From: Liolophura sinensis
Taxonomy: Eukaryota; Mollusca; Polyplacophora; Chitonida; Chitonidae
Assembly (NCBI RefSeq): GCF_032854445.1
Contig: NC_088297.1
Location: forward strand, 2,275,403 to 2,339,402
Direction: 5' to 3'
DNA: 64,000 nucleotides
A model generated the notes under the pieces. That model was not told the DNA's origin. It worked only from the letters and a program-made list of their open reading frames with translations, and did not search any database. Below, in pieces: positions 41,211 to 50,883 of this stretch (its first letter is position 1; the number at the start of each line of letters is the position of its first letter). A program made the position numbers and the translations under genes.

Positions 41211-42327
41211 TTATCGAAGTATACCTGGTGCAATTGGTATGTCTAATAGAATGGTCGACAGGATGGCACTCCCCTCGGTGGTTTCTCGGGTCGCGAATGT
41301 GTGAACAATGTTTGTCTGTATATGGCCACGGGTGGTGCCGTCGGGGGCCTTCCCCTTGCTGTCGCGCACGGCAGTGGATATCCGCGCGACGACGACCTTC
41401 GCTGCGCTGTTCTCCCCGGTCGTGCAATAGAGGCGCTCGGCGTGGGCTACACGGTCTTCGCGGCGCAGATAGCCAAAGACGTAGACGTCGTCAACGAACG
41501 TCGGAAGCCCCGGGAGGGGGCGCAGTTGTGTGCGGCCCAGGTTGCCGGCTAGGTAGTCGACCCGGGCGATATCGGGCACAAGATTGCTCTCGTGCATGTT
41601 CTCTAGGAGAAGATGGGCAGCCACGGCCTTTTCGGACCGCAGGCCTATGGTCTGGAACGTTGCTTGTACTGCCACGTTGCTTGTATGGTAGTTCTACTTT
41701 GTTGGGTATTGCTTCGGTTGTTCGATATGTCTTGGGCTACCATCTGTCTAATTGGAAATTTGGGGCAACGCGAAAATGGTCTTCTTGTTGCTGCACCTAC
41801 TTCTTCCTGCGTTGCTTTGCAACTACATTGTAGATGTGCCGCTTGCGGAACCGCCTTCGGCGGAGTTGGTCGGTTATTCTCTTCCTGTTGTGCCCACAAG
41901 ACTAGACGGGCCGATTGTGCTTCCGCAGGCTCTCGAACTGCTGCACTTTTCCCCTGGCAAATGGCAAGGCTATGGGGCTCTACAACAAGGTTGTGTGTTT
42001 GCTCGGCGGCGTCCCTGGCTTCGGCTCGTACTTGCTCGGCGGCGTCCTTGGCTTCGGCTCGTGCTTGCTCTGCGTCTTCCTTGGCTTCGATCGTGCTTGC
42101 TCTACGTCGTCTTTGGCTTCGCCTCGTGCTTGCTCTGCGTCGTCCTTGGCTTCGGCTCGTGCTTGCTCTGCAACGTGCTTGGCTTCGGCTCGTGCTTGCT
42201 CTGCGTCTTCCTTGGCTTCTGCTCGTGCTTGCTCTGCGTCTTCCTTGGCTTCGGCTCGTGCTTGCTCTGCCACATACCATGTATCCTTGGCTTGTTGCTG
42301 TGCACGTTGCGGGGTATCCCTTCCCAT
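41211..42327 (-). pseudogene. Polinton coiled-coil repeat protein, at least two frameshifts
   Basis: Starts at ATG 42327 (MGRDTPQRAQQQAKD), then about eight 11-residue repeats AEQARAEAKED (33-bp tandem units, 42000-42275). The reading frame shifts near 42085 and again near 41660. The C-terminal part is a globular region (EKAVAAHLLLENMHES, LPTFVDDVYVFGYLRRED, SAILSTILLDIPIAPGILR) open to TAA at 41211. A long amphipathic alanine/glutamate/arginine helix with a globular tail suggests a fibre or scaffold type protein, an inference. It is the gene nearest the right terminal repeat. Confidence 0.72.
42000..42275 (-). repeat. 33-bp tandem array coding an 11-residue helix repeat
   Basis: Plus-strand unit GGCTTCGGCTCGTGCTTGCT plus CTGCGTCTTCCTT, about eight copies with few substitutions. 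The 11-residue period (AEQARAEAKED) is the classic three-turn period of right-handed coiled coils. Confidence 0.88.
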
Positions 42328-42497
42328 GGCAACAAAAGGTAGCCGAAACTGGGGTACCATCCGCAAAAATGCGCTATAGTATTCTGGCGTGTGTATGGTG
42401 GGTGTCCCTTGCAACTGTGTGTATGCGGGGTATCCCTACCCACGGCAACAAAAGGTAGCCGAAACTGGCGTAGCCATCGCAAAAAATGCGCAATAGT
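42311..42497. repeat. Direct repeat of about 70 bases, two copies
   Basis: GGGGTATCCCTTCCCATGGC followed by AACAAAAGGTAGCCGAAACT at 42311-42381 recurs as GGGGTATCCCTACCCACGGC with the same continuation at 42428-42497; spacing 117 bases. The first copy includes the start codon of the coiled-coil gene. Confidence 0.85.
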
Positions 42498-42502
42498 AAT
42501 TG

Positions 42503-42571
42503 CAACCCCTTGGCATGTTGTTGTTGTATTTATCGAAGTATACCTGGTGCAATTGGTATGTCTAATAGAAC
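42503..42571. repeat. Displaced copy of an internal gene junction (41183-41251)
   Basis: CCCCTTGGCATGTTGTTG and TATCGAAGTATACCTGGTGC plus AATTGGTATGTCTAATAGAA at 42508-42571 are repeated at 41187-41251. At the internal site this sequence is the end of the coiled-coil gene (LLDIPIAPGILR) plus the start of the cysteine-rich gene. Here it lies against the right terminal repeat. Confidence 0.88.
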
Positions 42572-42577
42572 CCTAGA

Positions 42578-42746
42578 AGGGGCTGGGTGCCTCTATTTTG
42601 TTCTGGGGGGGGGGGGGGGCCAAGGGGGGCGTGCGCCAGAACCTATAGTGTGTATACTAGAACTTCTGGACCTCGCCGGGAATAGGGGCTGGGAGCCTCA
42701 ATTTGCTAAATGGAGGGTGTGCCAGAACCTATACTCCCCCTACTAC
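42578..42746 (-). repeat. Polinton right terminal inverted repeat
   Basis: Reverse complement of 26080-26242 with scattered substitutions and a G15 run at 42605-42619 where the left repeat has GGGGCCCTCCCC. Ends ...CCCCCTACTAC at 42746. Confidence 0.93.
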
Positions 42747-42753
42747 TAACCAA
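42747..42753. repeat. Polinton target-site duplication, right
   Basis: TAACCAA, identical to 26073-26079. Confidence 0.85.
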
Positions 42754-43489
42754 AACCAGCAGATTTTATTTTACAACAATTTATTAGCTTTAACAAGAAC
42801 AGATAATAACTTATACAAATACTAAAGTACTTAAGTTTAACAAGAAAGGATAGCAGTATCTATACAAATACTAAAGTACTTACGGTGTCAAGTCCAAACG
42901 GACGCATATATTCCATAATATATACCACACAGGCATAAATGCTCAGAGGCAAATTCACAAGAGGGAAAATCCACAGTATAACTGAGTGTATGACGAAATA
43001 TACACAAAATTCCACAGACAGGGCCCGTGTACTAATAAGCACTGTGTATAGTAGAGCACAAATTAAACATACAAGTTCAGACTGAACAAGTGATCGGTGG
43101 AGATATAACAAAGCCAGAGGCTATAAAGACACCAAAATTCAGCACAAAAAGCCTACTAAAGTAATACACAGCAAAAGCATCCAAGCTCTCAATAATTCTC
43201 CTTTCTCTTCGTCTCTCCGTTCTCCCTTTGACCTGCTTTCATAGGTCTTATATAGCCTGGTGGAATTGTCCAGAATAAGGAAATTCCTGAACACTTGATG
43301 TAAACAAACAGGCACCAAACTGAGCGCATTCTGGAATATTCTAAGGTAGAGGCAGACAGCAGGGGCTGAACTAGTGTATGTAAACAGTGGCAAGCTAAAT
43401 TTAGAAACTGACAGCAGTCGTGCACATAACACAGAATACTCGTGGGAAAAGAAATTTACGCCTCCAACCTGTCGCCAAGGAGGTTATGT
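42754..43489. other. Intergenic, nothing coding recognised
   Basis: AT-rich sequence. TATACAAATACTAAAGTACTTA occurs twice within 65 bases (42814 and 42860), a small tandem duplication. No supported gene. Confidence 0.5.
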
Positions 43490-45055
43490 GTTTGGCGACG
43501 TTTTTCTAAAAAAAAATCTGTGGGTGTGTCCTTAAGGAAATAAGTATAGATTCGAATTAAATTTGTGCACATCTTGCCTTTAGGGATCAATTAAAAGATT
43601 CCTTGCAACTAAATGTGAAATTGTCGCCCATGTCCCTGTGTCTCTTGTGTCCTACTGTCTCTTATGTCCCACTATCGCCCATGCCAATTGCTAAACTGCC
43701 AACAGTGACAGTGTAACCCGGTCGGAACTGACTTCAGTGGCGTTTTGACCTGGAGAGAGGGAAATGCCAAAGATGTAACAATATTTGGTGTGAAGAGTTT
43801 TATTAAACGCTTGAAGTGTCCCTTACAGCATACTCAATTAAAGAATGGTTGGTGACTTGCATATCTGTCTTATGTTTAATGCACAGTGATTTTTATTTTA
43901 CAATACTCTTAGAACACTAAGAGTCTCTACTTTTTTCAAAACAGTATTGCCGCTACCTACTGCATTTATCAGCATGCTATAAGACTAAATTACTCTCTTT
44001 GACATATGAATCCCCTGAGTTTACAACTAAAACCAACAAACAGAATTTGTCAAATCCATCATACCAAAACATGTAATATGAGTTATCATTTTGCCAGTAA
44101 TGCCAAGAAGGGTATGTATTGCCGACGTTTTTTTTTTTTTTTTCTTTCTGTGGATGTGTCATTAAGGCAATAAGTCATGTATGCATTGTGATGAAATTTG
44201 TGCACATCTTGGCCTTAGGTCAATTAGATCAATTCATTAAAGATTCCAAGGCAACTCGCGCCCGCTTCGGACCGGTAGATCCAGGATCAATCCTTGATCG
44301 AGTCACACCTAAGACTTTAAAAGAGGAAGTTGTAACTTCCTCGCTTGGCGTTCAGCATGAGAGGGATAGTGCAACGACTGGTTGACCCGAATCAGTATAA
44401 TGGCTGGGGCGGGGCGGCTTACTTGCCTTCGGTAAGTCGTCTCAGCGAAGCAGCACTAAATAAAAGAGCGGTGGAAATCCGTCCTGCAACAAGGAGGCAC
44501 ATTACACGTACATGCACCCTAATGATTCCTTCGTCGTCATATGACTGAAAAATTGTTGAGTACGACGTTAAACCCCAAGCACTCACTCACTCACTCCAAG
44601 GCAACTCAATGGCAAATTGTCGCTTAAGTCCCATCGTCACTCATGCGGATTGCCAATCTGCCAACAGTGACAGTGTAACCCGGTCAGAACTCACTTTAAT
44701 AGCGTTTTGACCTGGAAGAGTGAATTGACGACAATCTAGCAACATTTGATGTGAAGAGTTGTATTGAACGTTGGAAGTGTCCCTTACAGCATAGTCAATT
44801 AATGAATGGTTGATGACTTGCAAATCTGTCTTTGTGTAATATACAGTCGTTCCTATTTTACAATACTCTTAGAACACTAACAGTCTCTACTTTTACCAGT
44901 ATTACCGCTACCTATTGCAAGCATGCTTTACGACTAAATTACTCCCTTTGACATACGAATACGGCGAATTTCCAAGTAAAATCAACAAACAGAATTTGTC
45001 AACTCCAACATACAAAATAATGCAATATGAATTATCATTTTACCAATAAGACTGA
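43490..45055. repeat. Tandem duplication of about 600 bases, second copy split by a SINE
   Basis: Copy 1 (43490-44095) and copy 2 (44125-44257 plus 44596-45055) share GTGTGTCCTTAAGGAAATAA-type sequence, TTTGTGCACATCTTG, CAACAGTGACAGTGTAACCC, TGTCCCTTACAGCATA, TTACAATACTCTTAGAACAC and GACTAAATTACTC in order. Copy 2 is interrupted at 44258-44595 by a SINE. Confidence 0.88.
44258..44595 (+). mobile_element. SINE with a LINE-like (CACT)n tail and 12-bp target-site duplication
   Basis: A 338-base insertion flanked by CCAAGGCAACTC (44246-44257 and 44596-44607). Its last 55 bases (ACTGAAAAATTGTTGAGTAC, then GACGTTAAAC, ending in CACTCACTCACTCACT) closely match the 3' end of the LINE at 6659-9115 (ACTGAAATATTGTTGAAAGC, GACGTTAAAA, CACT repeats). 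It differs from the other SINE family in the window, which ends in AAATAAATAAA. Confidence 0.88.
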
Positions 45056-46339
45056 CCATTTACTCTTAACAAAACTATACACCCAGTATAATATACTGTA
45101 AAACAATTCTCTCATGACACTTACGTTCCACAGTACACATTTTCTACAGCGGTAATTAATCTCATCCTTTAGCGTATGTGTCATCACCATAGATTAAACT
45201 GTACACAAAAGTTATGTCCACTGAACTTCATTTTTTAGTTTAGGGACTTATATTACCAGTACTAAGTGCTACTTGAATTCAACACCTGGCATGCTAACAA
45301 GAATTACCAACAATGCTAACAAGAATTACCAACAATGCTAACAAGAATGATTTCAAAATAAACTTACAATAAAATTATTTTACTGACTGACAAAATCTCT
45401 GTTCCCGACGTTCCAATAAGTTTTTCAGTTTTATCAGCTGACTGTTTGCATTTTTTTTCCTTCAGTTTTCCCCACGAGCTGGCCGATAATCAAATTCCTA
45501 AACAGCGCTTGATTTTTGAAATGTAGATCTTGAGTATTTCTGATCAATAATTATAAAAACTCCATTTTTGAAACATGAATTTACAAAAGCAAAGTTTGTA
45601 TCTTTAGTAACAGTGTTTTTTATTTAAATAGTTACAGATATAACAGCTTGGTGACTCTATCATGGCTTATCGGAGCTATCTACATTCTCTTCCCGGTAAG
45701 AAGTTGTGAAAGGAAACTGATAATTCTCTGGATATATACTACGATTTTTTTTATCATTGTATATACTTGAATTTGATTGAGGTTTAATATCATACTCAAG
45801 AATTTGTTACTTATACGATAGCGTTGGAGAAAACCGGAGTGCCTGACGTAAACTACCAGAGTGACTTGGATAAGTTACTGACGTGCATACAACGTCAGAT
45901 GCCCGGTCCATTGAGGGGCATAACATTCGAAAACGACCCTCTGTCGCTCCAATTTCAGCCGAACGTAAACGTTTTAAAAAGATATATTTCCTTCGGCCAG
46001 TCTCTAATTAGATTTAACATTATAAATGTAAAGGTGAATTATATTTCTGTCAGGTTTATGACTTGTGGATGTATTTTAAAAACTCTTCGGGCATTTTAAA
46101 TACATAACCAAGAGCTCCAAACCAAGGGGAGATAATTATCCATTATAACACTTAGTGTCCTTATAACCTAGTTACGTCATCGACTGCATTGCTGGTAAAA
46201 TCACGGTTCATGCTTCTTTGCTACATGTTTAGGAAGGGGTCCTTCGAGTTGTCGATACGAAAACAACATCTTTCATGTGAGTTTTACTTCAATTTTACGT
46301 TTCCTTCACCATTAACCTGAAGATGAACTTTCTTTTCAG
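45056..46339. other. Upstream region/intron of TRANK1 homologue
   Basis: No supported exon. GCTAACAAGAATTACCAACAAT is tandemly repeated at 45293-45345. At 45772-45930 lies a diverged SINE in reverse orientation (GATTGAGGTTTAATATCATA, CTCAAGAATTTGTTAC, GAGAAAACCGGAGTGCCTGA); the open frame there is SINE-derived. Earlier TRANK1 exons, if any, are not recognised here. Confidence 0.55.
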
Positions 46340-46633
46340 TTTTGTCAGAGAGTCCATGCAATCCGTGCATCCTGCGGAAAGCTCGTGCAACTGCGAGGAT
46401 AGGTGAAAGTCACATGATAGAGGGAGATCCTGACAGAGCAGTAGAAGTCTTGACAGACTGTTTCTGGCTATTTCGCCATCTACCCTACAAACTTTATAAC
46501 GATGAATTTTCTAAAGTTCTTTTGAACTTGTCGACTGTGCTCCTGGGAGGAGATAGATGGCCTAAATATGTAGAATCATTAGCCATCTTACATTCATGGG
46601 ATCATTGGAAGGAGTTAGTGTGGAGATGGTTGT
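46340..46633 (+). CDS. TRANK1: TRANK1 homologue, TPR-region exon 1 of this window
   Basis: A 294-nt exon, phase 1 on both sides, acceptor CTTTTCAG and donor GTAAAC. It encodes helical TPR-like sequence (ARATARIGESHMIEGDPDRA, VEVLTDCFWLFRHLP, FSKVLLNLSTVLL) starting with a CNPC cysteine pair. TRANK1 proteins are very large cytoplasmic proteins with TPR and ankyrin repeats before a helicase-like domain. Assignment rests on the clear TRANK1 helicase exons downstream and on uniform exon phases. Confidence 0.75.
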
Positions 46634-47063
46634 GTAAACGGGGCCATGGTGTAAGGCGCCTAGAGGGTGAGTGTGTGTTGGCGGCGAAGGAGGGAGCGGG
46701 GAGAGAAAAACACAAGATAACATGGGCCATACGGAAGTATAAGGAACTAATTAGGAACTAAGTTTGAGAAAAAATCGAACAGCAATGTATAATAGACGCC
46801 AACATGCTTTATCGGCTTGTTTCGAGTGAGAAGTTGATCTGCCTTTGAGGCTCGCGAAATTTGTGACAGCGGACACACGGATGTTGTAACTGAGCCCCAT
46901 TCTAATATTTCTACCTTTCCACACGTAGTATACAAATATCCTTATTTCTTAAGTAATGTTGTCACAAAATTCATGTTAAGACGATGTCTGCCTTATTGGG
47001 CCTACTTGTAAACTCCATGCAATATTTGTGTACATGTACATATTTGATAACCTTTTATTGTCG

Positions 47064-47285
47064 TGGGGCCTCCGTCGCTCAGTTGGTTAGCACGCTAGCG
47101 CAGCGTAATGACATAGGGGTCTCTCACCAATAAGGTTGGTGTGAGTTCATGCTGGCTTTCTCTCCGGCCGTACCTTTGAAGGTCTTCCGGTAACTTGCAA
47201 CCCCTTCACCACAATGCTGGTCACCGTCGTATAAGTGAAATATTCTTGTGTGTGGCGTAAAAAACCAACCAAATAAATAAATAAA
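47064..47285 (+). mobile_element. tRNA-derived mollusc SINE with 11-bp target-site duplication
   Basis: Head GGGGCCTCCGTCGCTCAGTT with an A-box-like TCGCTCAGTTGGTTAGCAC, body GGCTTTCTCTCCGGCCGTAC, GTCGTATAAGTGAAATATTC, and tail AACCAAATAAATAAATAA. TTTTATTGTCG flanks it at 47053-47063 and 47286-47296, showing a recent insertion. Confidence 0.93.
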
Positions 47286-47949
47286 TTTTATTGTCGCGCT
47301 TACAGCGATATTTTGATAGAAAAAGGCCAATAAAACGTTCGGTCGGCCTATTCCAATCGGTGAAGACCTTCACAACTGCACTTTATAGTGGCATTCCTCT
47401 ACGGAGTCACAGGATGAATTTGTTGTGCATGTAGCTACCATAGAGTTACATAAGAAATGCAGTCGGTTCAACGCTTGCATGTTTGGCGTAGCCAAACTTC
47501 TTCGACTCTAAATTAAAAAATTCTCAACATTAGAGTTCTATTAAGATGTCACTACGCTTCGCTGTTGTTGTTGTTGCGTCTGATGAAAATCGGTATTTAC
47601 GGGGACAACGTTGCTATTTTCACTAAGAGCATTGGGGGTAGATTTATCTCAGTTCAATACACTGTTTATCCCAAAAGTAACTTAGAGAGCTTATAATTAA
47701 GATTTATAAAAGCCTGGATACATATACATATCACGCTTAACATTTACTACTTCGGCAAAATCCTACCAATTTTACATAACGTTCCTGGTTTTTTTAGCAA
47801 TATTTTGTTTGGATTATATTTGGGAAAGGAATCTTTGCAACTGTTTGTCCGTTCCTGAACTTGGTGCAGATGCTTTCGTTTTTAGAAGAGACTTTGAAGT
47901 TTCTTGTATAATGTGATTTGGTAAGTATTAACTGAATATAATTAAACGC

Positions 47950-48210
47950 ATATGGCACAGAGAATAAAACAAGAGCAGCGACCGCAATGTGATAGACCTG
48001 CAGCATAGAGAATGAAACGTCTCAGCGACGACAGTGTGATTGCGGGCAAATGGTCACACGTAAACTGTAAAGACGGTCTCTTGTCAATTGCCTTATTTTA
48101 TTTGAACTGTTCATGTTAATGCATAAATGATAGCGATTTACTCGCCTCTTAGAACAATGGCTTAAGGTAAAAAAATACTTAATGTTTACTGCAGTTTATA
48201 AAACTCACAG
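47950..48210. repeat. Dispersed repeat in TRANK1 intron, copy 1
   Basis: Shares with 59860-60100 the ordered motifs GCATAGAGA(A/G)T, AGCAGCGAC, GTTCATGT(T/A)AATG, GCGATTTACTCGCCTCT/GCAAATTACACGCCCTCT and GACTTAAGG/GGCTTAAGG. Related shorter units recur at 60420-60680. Confidence 0.65.
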
Positions 48211-49058
48211 CTCTAGAATTACTTAAAATGTTGTGTTGTCGTCACAATCATTCTGAAAAGTAGCCTTGAAGTTTACTCTGTGGTGTGTTTTGGCGGGTAT
48301 TAGTTGAAATATGAGCCGATCCACATACTGGGAAAATGTTGTAAACTGTCAGTATCCCCGATGTCAAACTGACTTCACACTTGTCGCGTGTCTCCGGCTA
48401 AAAAAACATCAGTCATTTTTAACACTAGTGTCTGAGAGGTCGGACAACAACAGGCCAAGACAGCTTGGTGTTCTTGAATTTGGGACCTACTTATTGGTGT
48501 GTAACTGAAATGGAAAATGAAAGGCAAAGAAATCATCGATTTGATTTACATGCCAGACAAAAGACCTTTAAACGTTGTCCAGAAAAATAACTCGAATTAT
48601 TTTTATAGAATTTTTTCCCCAAATAATAAATGCCTTTGAAATGTTTGATTCTACGGTGGATTTTTCTGACCTGTTGGGACCAGTGACGTCACATCAGATG
48701 TCACTTAACACACAGGCTGCCAGATGCCATCATTCAAAATGACGTCACTAATACTCTCCGCTTAACTACAGACCACAGTAGAATCGGATGTTTTAAAACT
48801 ATTTTACTCTCGTGGATGATTTCTAAAAAAACAAATAAAATTTATTTCCCTGAACGGTGTTTAATGACCTTTTATCTAATTTCACTTTTATAATAATGTT
48901 TTCTTTGCCTTTGATTGTGATTTGAGTCCAATGCTCAGACACCATTAAATAGCTGTGCTACTTACTTCGAAGCAAGGCTATTTTGAACAGCGGGTAAGCG
49001 TGTATTTTAATACAACGTATTAACTAATTTCTGATACACTTATCAAATTTATTACCAG

Positions 49059-49274
49059 GTTACAATGGGCGCGGGGTGGCATTTCAATGCCGCGTTTATG
49101 GAGAACAGATGAAAATGCACGGACGACTGCACCTGGCTTTGCATCTATTCCAGACTGCCTACGTTATATTGACTAAGTGTTGTTTTGACATCCACAATGA
49201 GGAGACATGCAGCGTCTTGAGGCAACTTACCATTCTGTATCAGCAGGGTGCTTGGAAAGCTTGTCAGTGTACAG
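49059..49274 (+). CDS. TRANK1: TRANK1 homologue, TPR-region exon 2
   Basis: A 216-nt exon in phase 1 at both ends, acceptor TTACCAG and donor GTAAAC. It encodes one and a half helical hairpins (GEQMKMHGRLHLALHLFQTA, NEETCSVLRQLTILYQQGA), typical of TPR-like repeats. It joins in frame with exons on both sides. Confidence 0.75.
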
Positions 49275-50359
49275 GTAAACAAATTTACTATGAATGAAAT
49301 CTCAATGTTGTAACACGTGAAAGCCTAGTTACCTATATTGTACCTACTCTCAACTTAGAAAGCCTGGAAAATCCGAATAGGTGCACTTTGCACCATTGTT
49401 ATGTGTACGAATAACGACAACCGAGACGGAGATGCTGTTAGTCTGTCCACGTTGCTCTGCAGCAGAACACAGGATTTAGATAACCGCCACAGCTCTAAAC
49501 AGGGCATGTGGTGCAGACACCGCTACAATTGGGCACGTGGAACGGGCCACCGCTTCAGATCCACAGCATGTAATTTTAGACATAAACATCACATAGTGAT
49601 ATTGCGTAATATACGCCGTTAACAAGGCAAAGTTAAACTGGTTTAGCCTGCGACAGTGGCTTTGAGCTAGTTTGATGTCGCCCATGTGACGTGGGGGCAT
49701 TTAATCCGGATTGTTTGCCCCAGCTAGCGACGTTGCTTTAAGCCATCTTCAGGGCTTGAGCTGGTTTATCTATGCCGTGTGAACAGTAAATATATTAAAT
49801 GTCTGGGTACGTGGAGGTCAGGATGACGTCGGAATTACTAAACTGGCTTCATTTTGACCGTGTGAACGGGCAAATCCATGAAATGACCTAACACTGGCAA
49901 GGCTATATGGTCGTGTTTGAAAGGTCGTCTCTGTTTAATATGTATATTTGAGCACGGCCCGCAACAAACAGCGGGGTAGAATATTGCACATGGAACGTCG
50001 CAAAGCCGACATCTTGTCTAAACTGACATTTTTTCGAGGTACCGGGCATGTTCCGTTTACACAAGTTTAAGTCTTCATTAATTGTTCAGGTTCCTGACGG
50101 TTCTCTTTTCTTGAAGCCGGGTCACACTGAGTGTCTTATGTTTACCCTATAAATGACAACACACTGCCGTGACCCACCAAAGAGTGTAACTCCATGAAGG
50201 AACCATAGTTCATAAATTGGCGTCTCTCCATAATAATCACCGCAACCAAAAGTAAGTATTCTGTTGACCTATCAACGCCTAGAAATTATCATTGCTTTCA
50301 ATAATAAGACACTTATAAATGGACTTTATACGTTAAATTTTGCGCCTTGTTTTTCGTAG

Positions 50360-50608
50360 GTCAACGGAGTTTTACGAGAGATATAGCTCATATCCCTGCC
50401 TTGAGAGAAAACCTTCTGGGTGTCGATCCCGCTTATTCAGCACACATTCCGGAAGACGTAGTCCACATGGTTATGCACAAACTTCATTTTGCCAACAGTG
50501 TTTTTAATAGCCTTCCTCTTTTGGAATGTCAGGAAGAATTGTTGCAGAATCTCCAAGCTCTCCTCATCCTGTACCAAACACAACCACGGTCCGTCTGCAC
50601 ATGCCCCA
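50360..50608 (+). CDS. TRANK1: TRANK1 homologue, TPR-region exon 3
   Basis: A 249-nt exon, phase 1 on both sides, acceptor TTCGTAG and donor GTAAGT. The peptide is helical (ENLLGVDPAYSAHIPEDVVH, MHKLHFANSVF, LQNLQALLILYQ). No known motif beyond TPR-like helices; the phase fit supports it. Confidence 0.72.
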
Positions 50609-50883
50609 GTAAGTGCTGTTTCTTCTGTCTCGACGAAACGTTTGTTTCCACTTAAAATATGAAGTAACTAGGAGCCTTTATTAACCAAACTGTCTACGGA
50701 ATACCTTTTGTTGCAAGCCAATATCCCGAGAATTGCACTTTTGTGCCCGGTGGTTGGTCATATGCCCCATACCCTTACAAGTCGGGTGGTTTCACCTCGA
50801 TAAATGCTCCACAGCCGTGTAGCCGTCAAGATGCAAGTGTATGACAAATGCAGACACTCACCTAATTTCTATTTGTTAACCAG

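Larger units (their letters stand above)
26080..42746. mobile_element. Polinton/Maverick (adintovirus-like) element, decayed
   Basis: A 16.7-kb self-synthesising DNA transposon/endogenous virus. Evidence: inverted repeats of about 165 bp at both ends, a TAACCAA duplication at the borders, and inside it the diagnostic gene set (protein-primed DNA polymerase B, retroviral-type integrase, FtsK/HerA-like packaging ATPase, major and minor capsid proteins) plus small conserved genes. It is clearly richer in G+C than its flanks. Genes form divergent and convergent pairs with very short spacers. At least nine genes carry breaks, so it is a fossil, but its overall structure is complete. No adenain-type protease was recognised. 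Confidence 0.95.
46634..49058. other. TRANK1 intron with SINE and dispersed repeat
   Basis: Contains a nearly complete SINE (47064-47285) and one copy of a dispersed repeat (47950-48210). No further exon is recognised; the short frame at 48311-48508 lacks support. Confidence 0.55.

Noticed and set aside
43139-43432. 97-codon minus-strand open frame
   Set aside because: No motif, no splice context, AT-rich intergenic sequence.
45824-46099. Possible first TRANK1 exon
   Set aside because: The sequence is the reverse complement of a diverged SINE; no splice sites in the right phase.
48311-48508. Small plus-strand frame with cysteines in a TRANK1 intron
   Set aside because: No acceptor/donor pair in phase and no similarity to TPR or ankyrin repeats.
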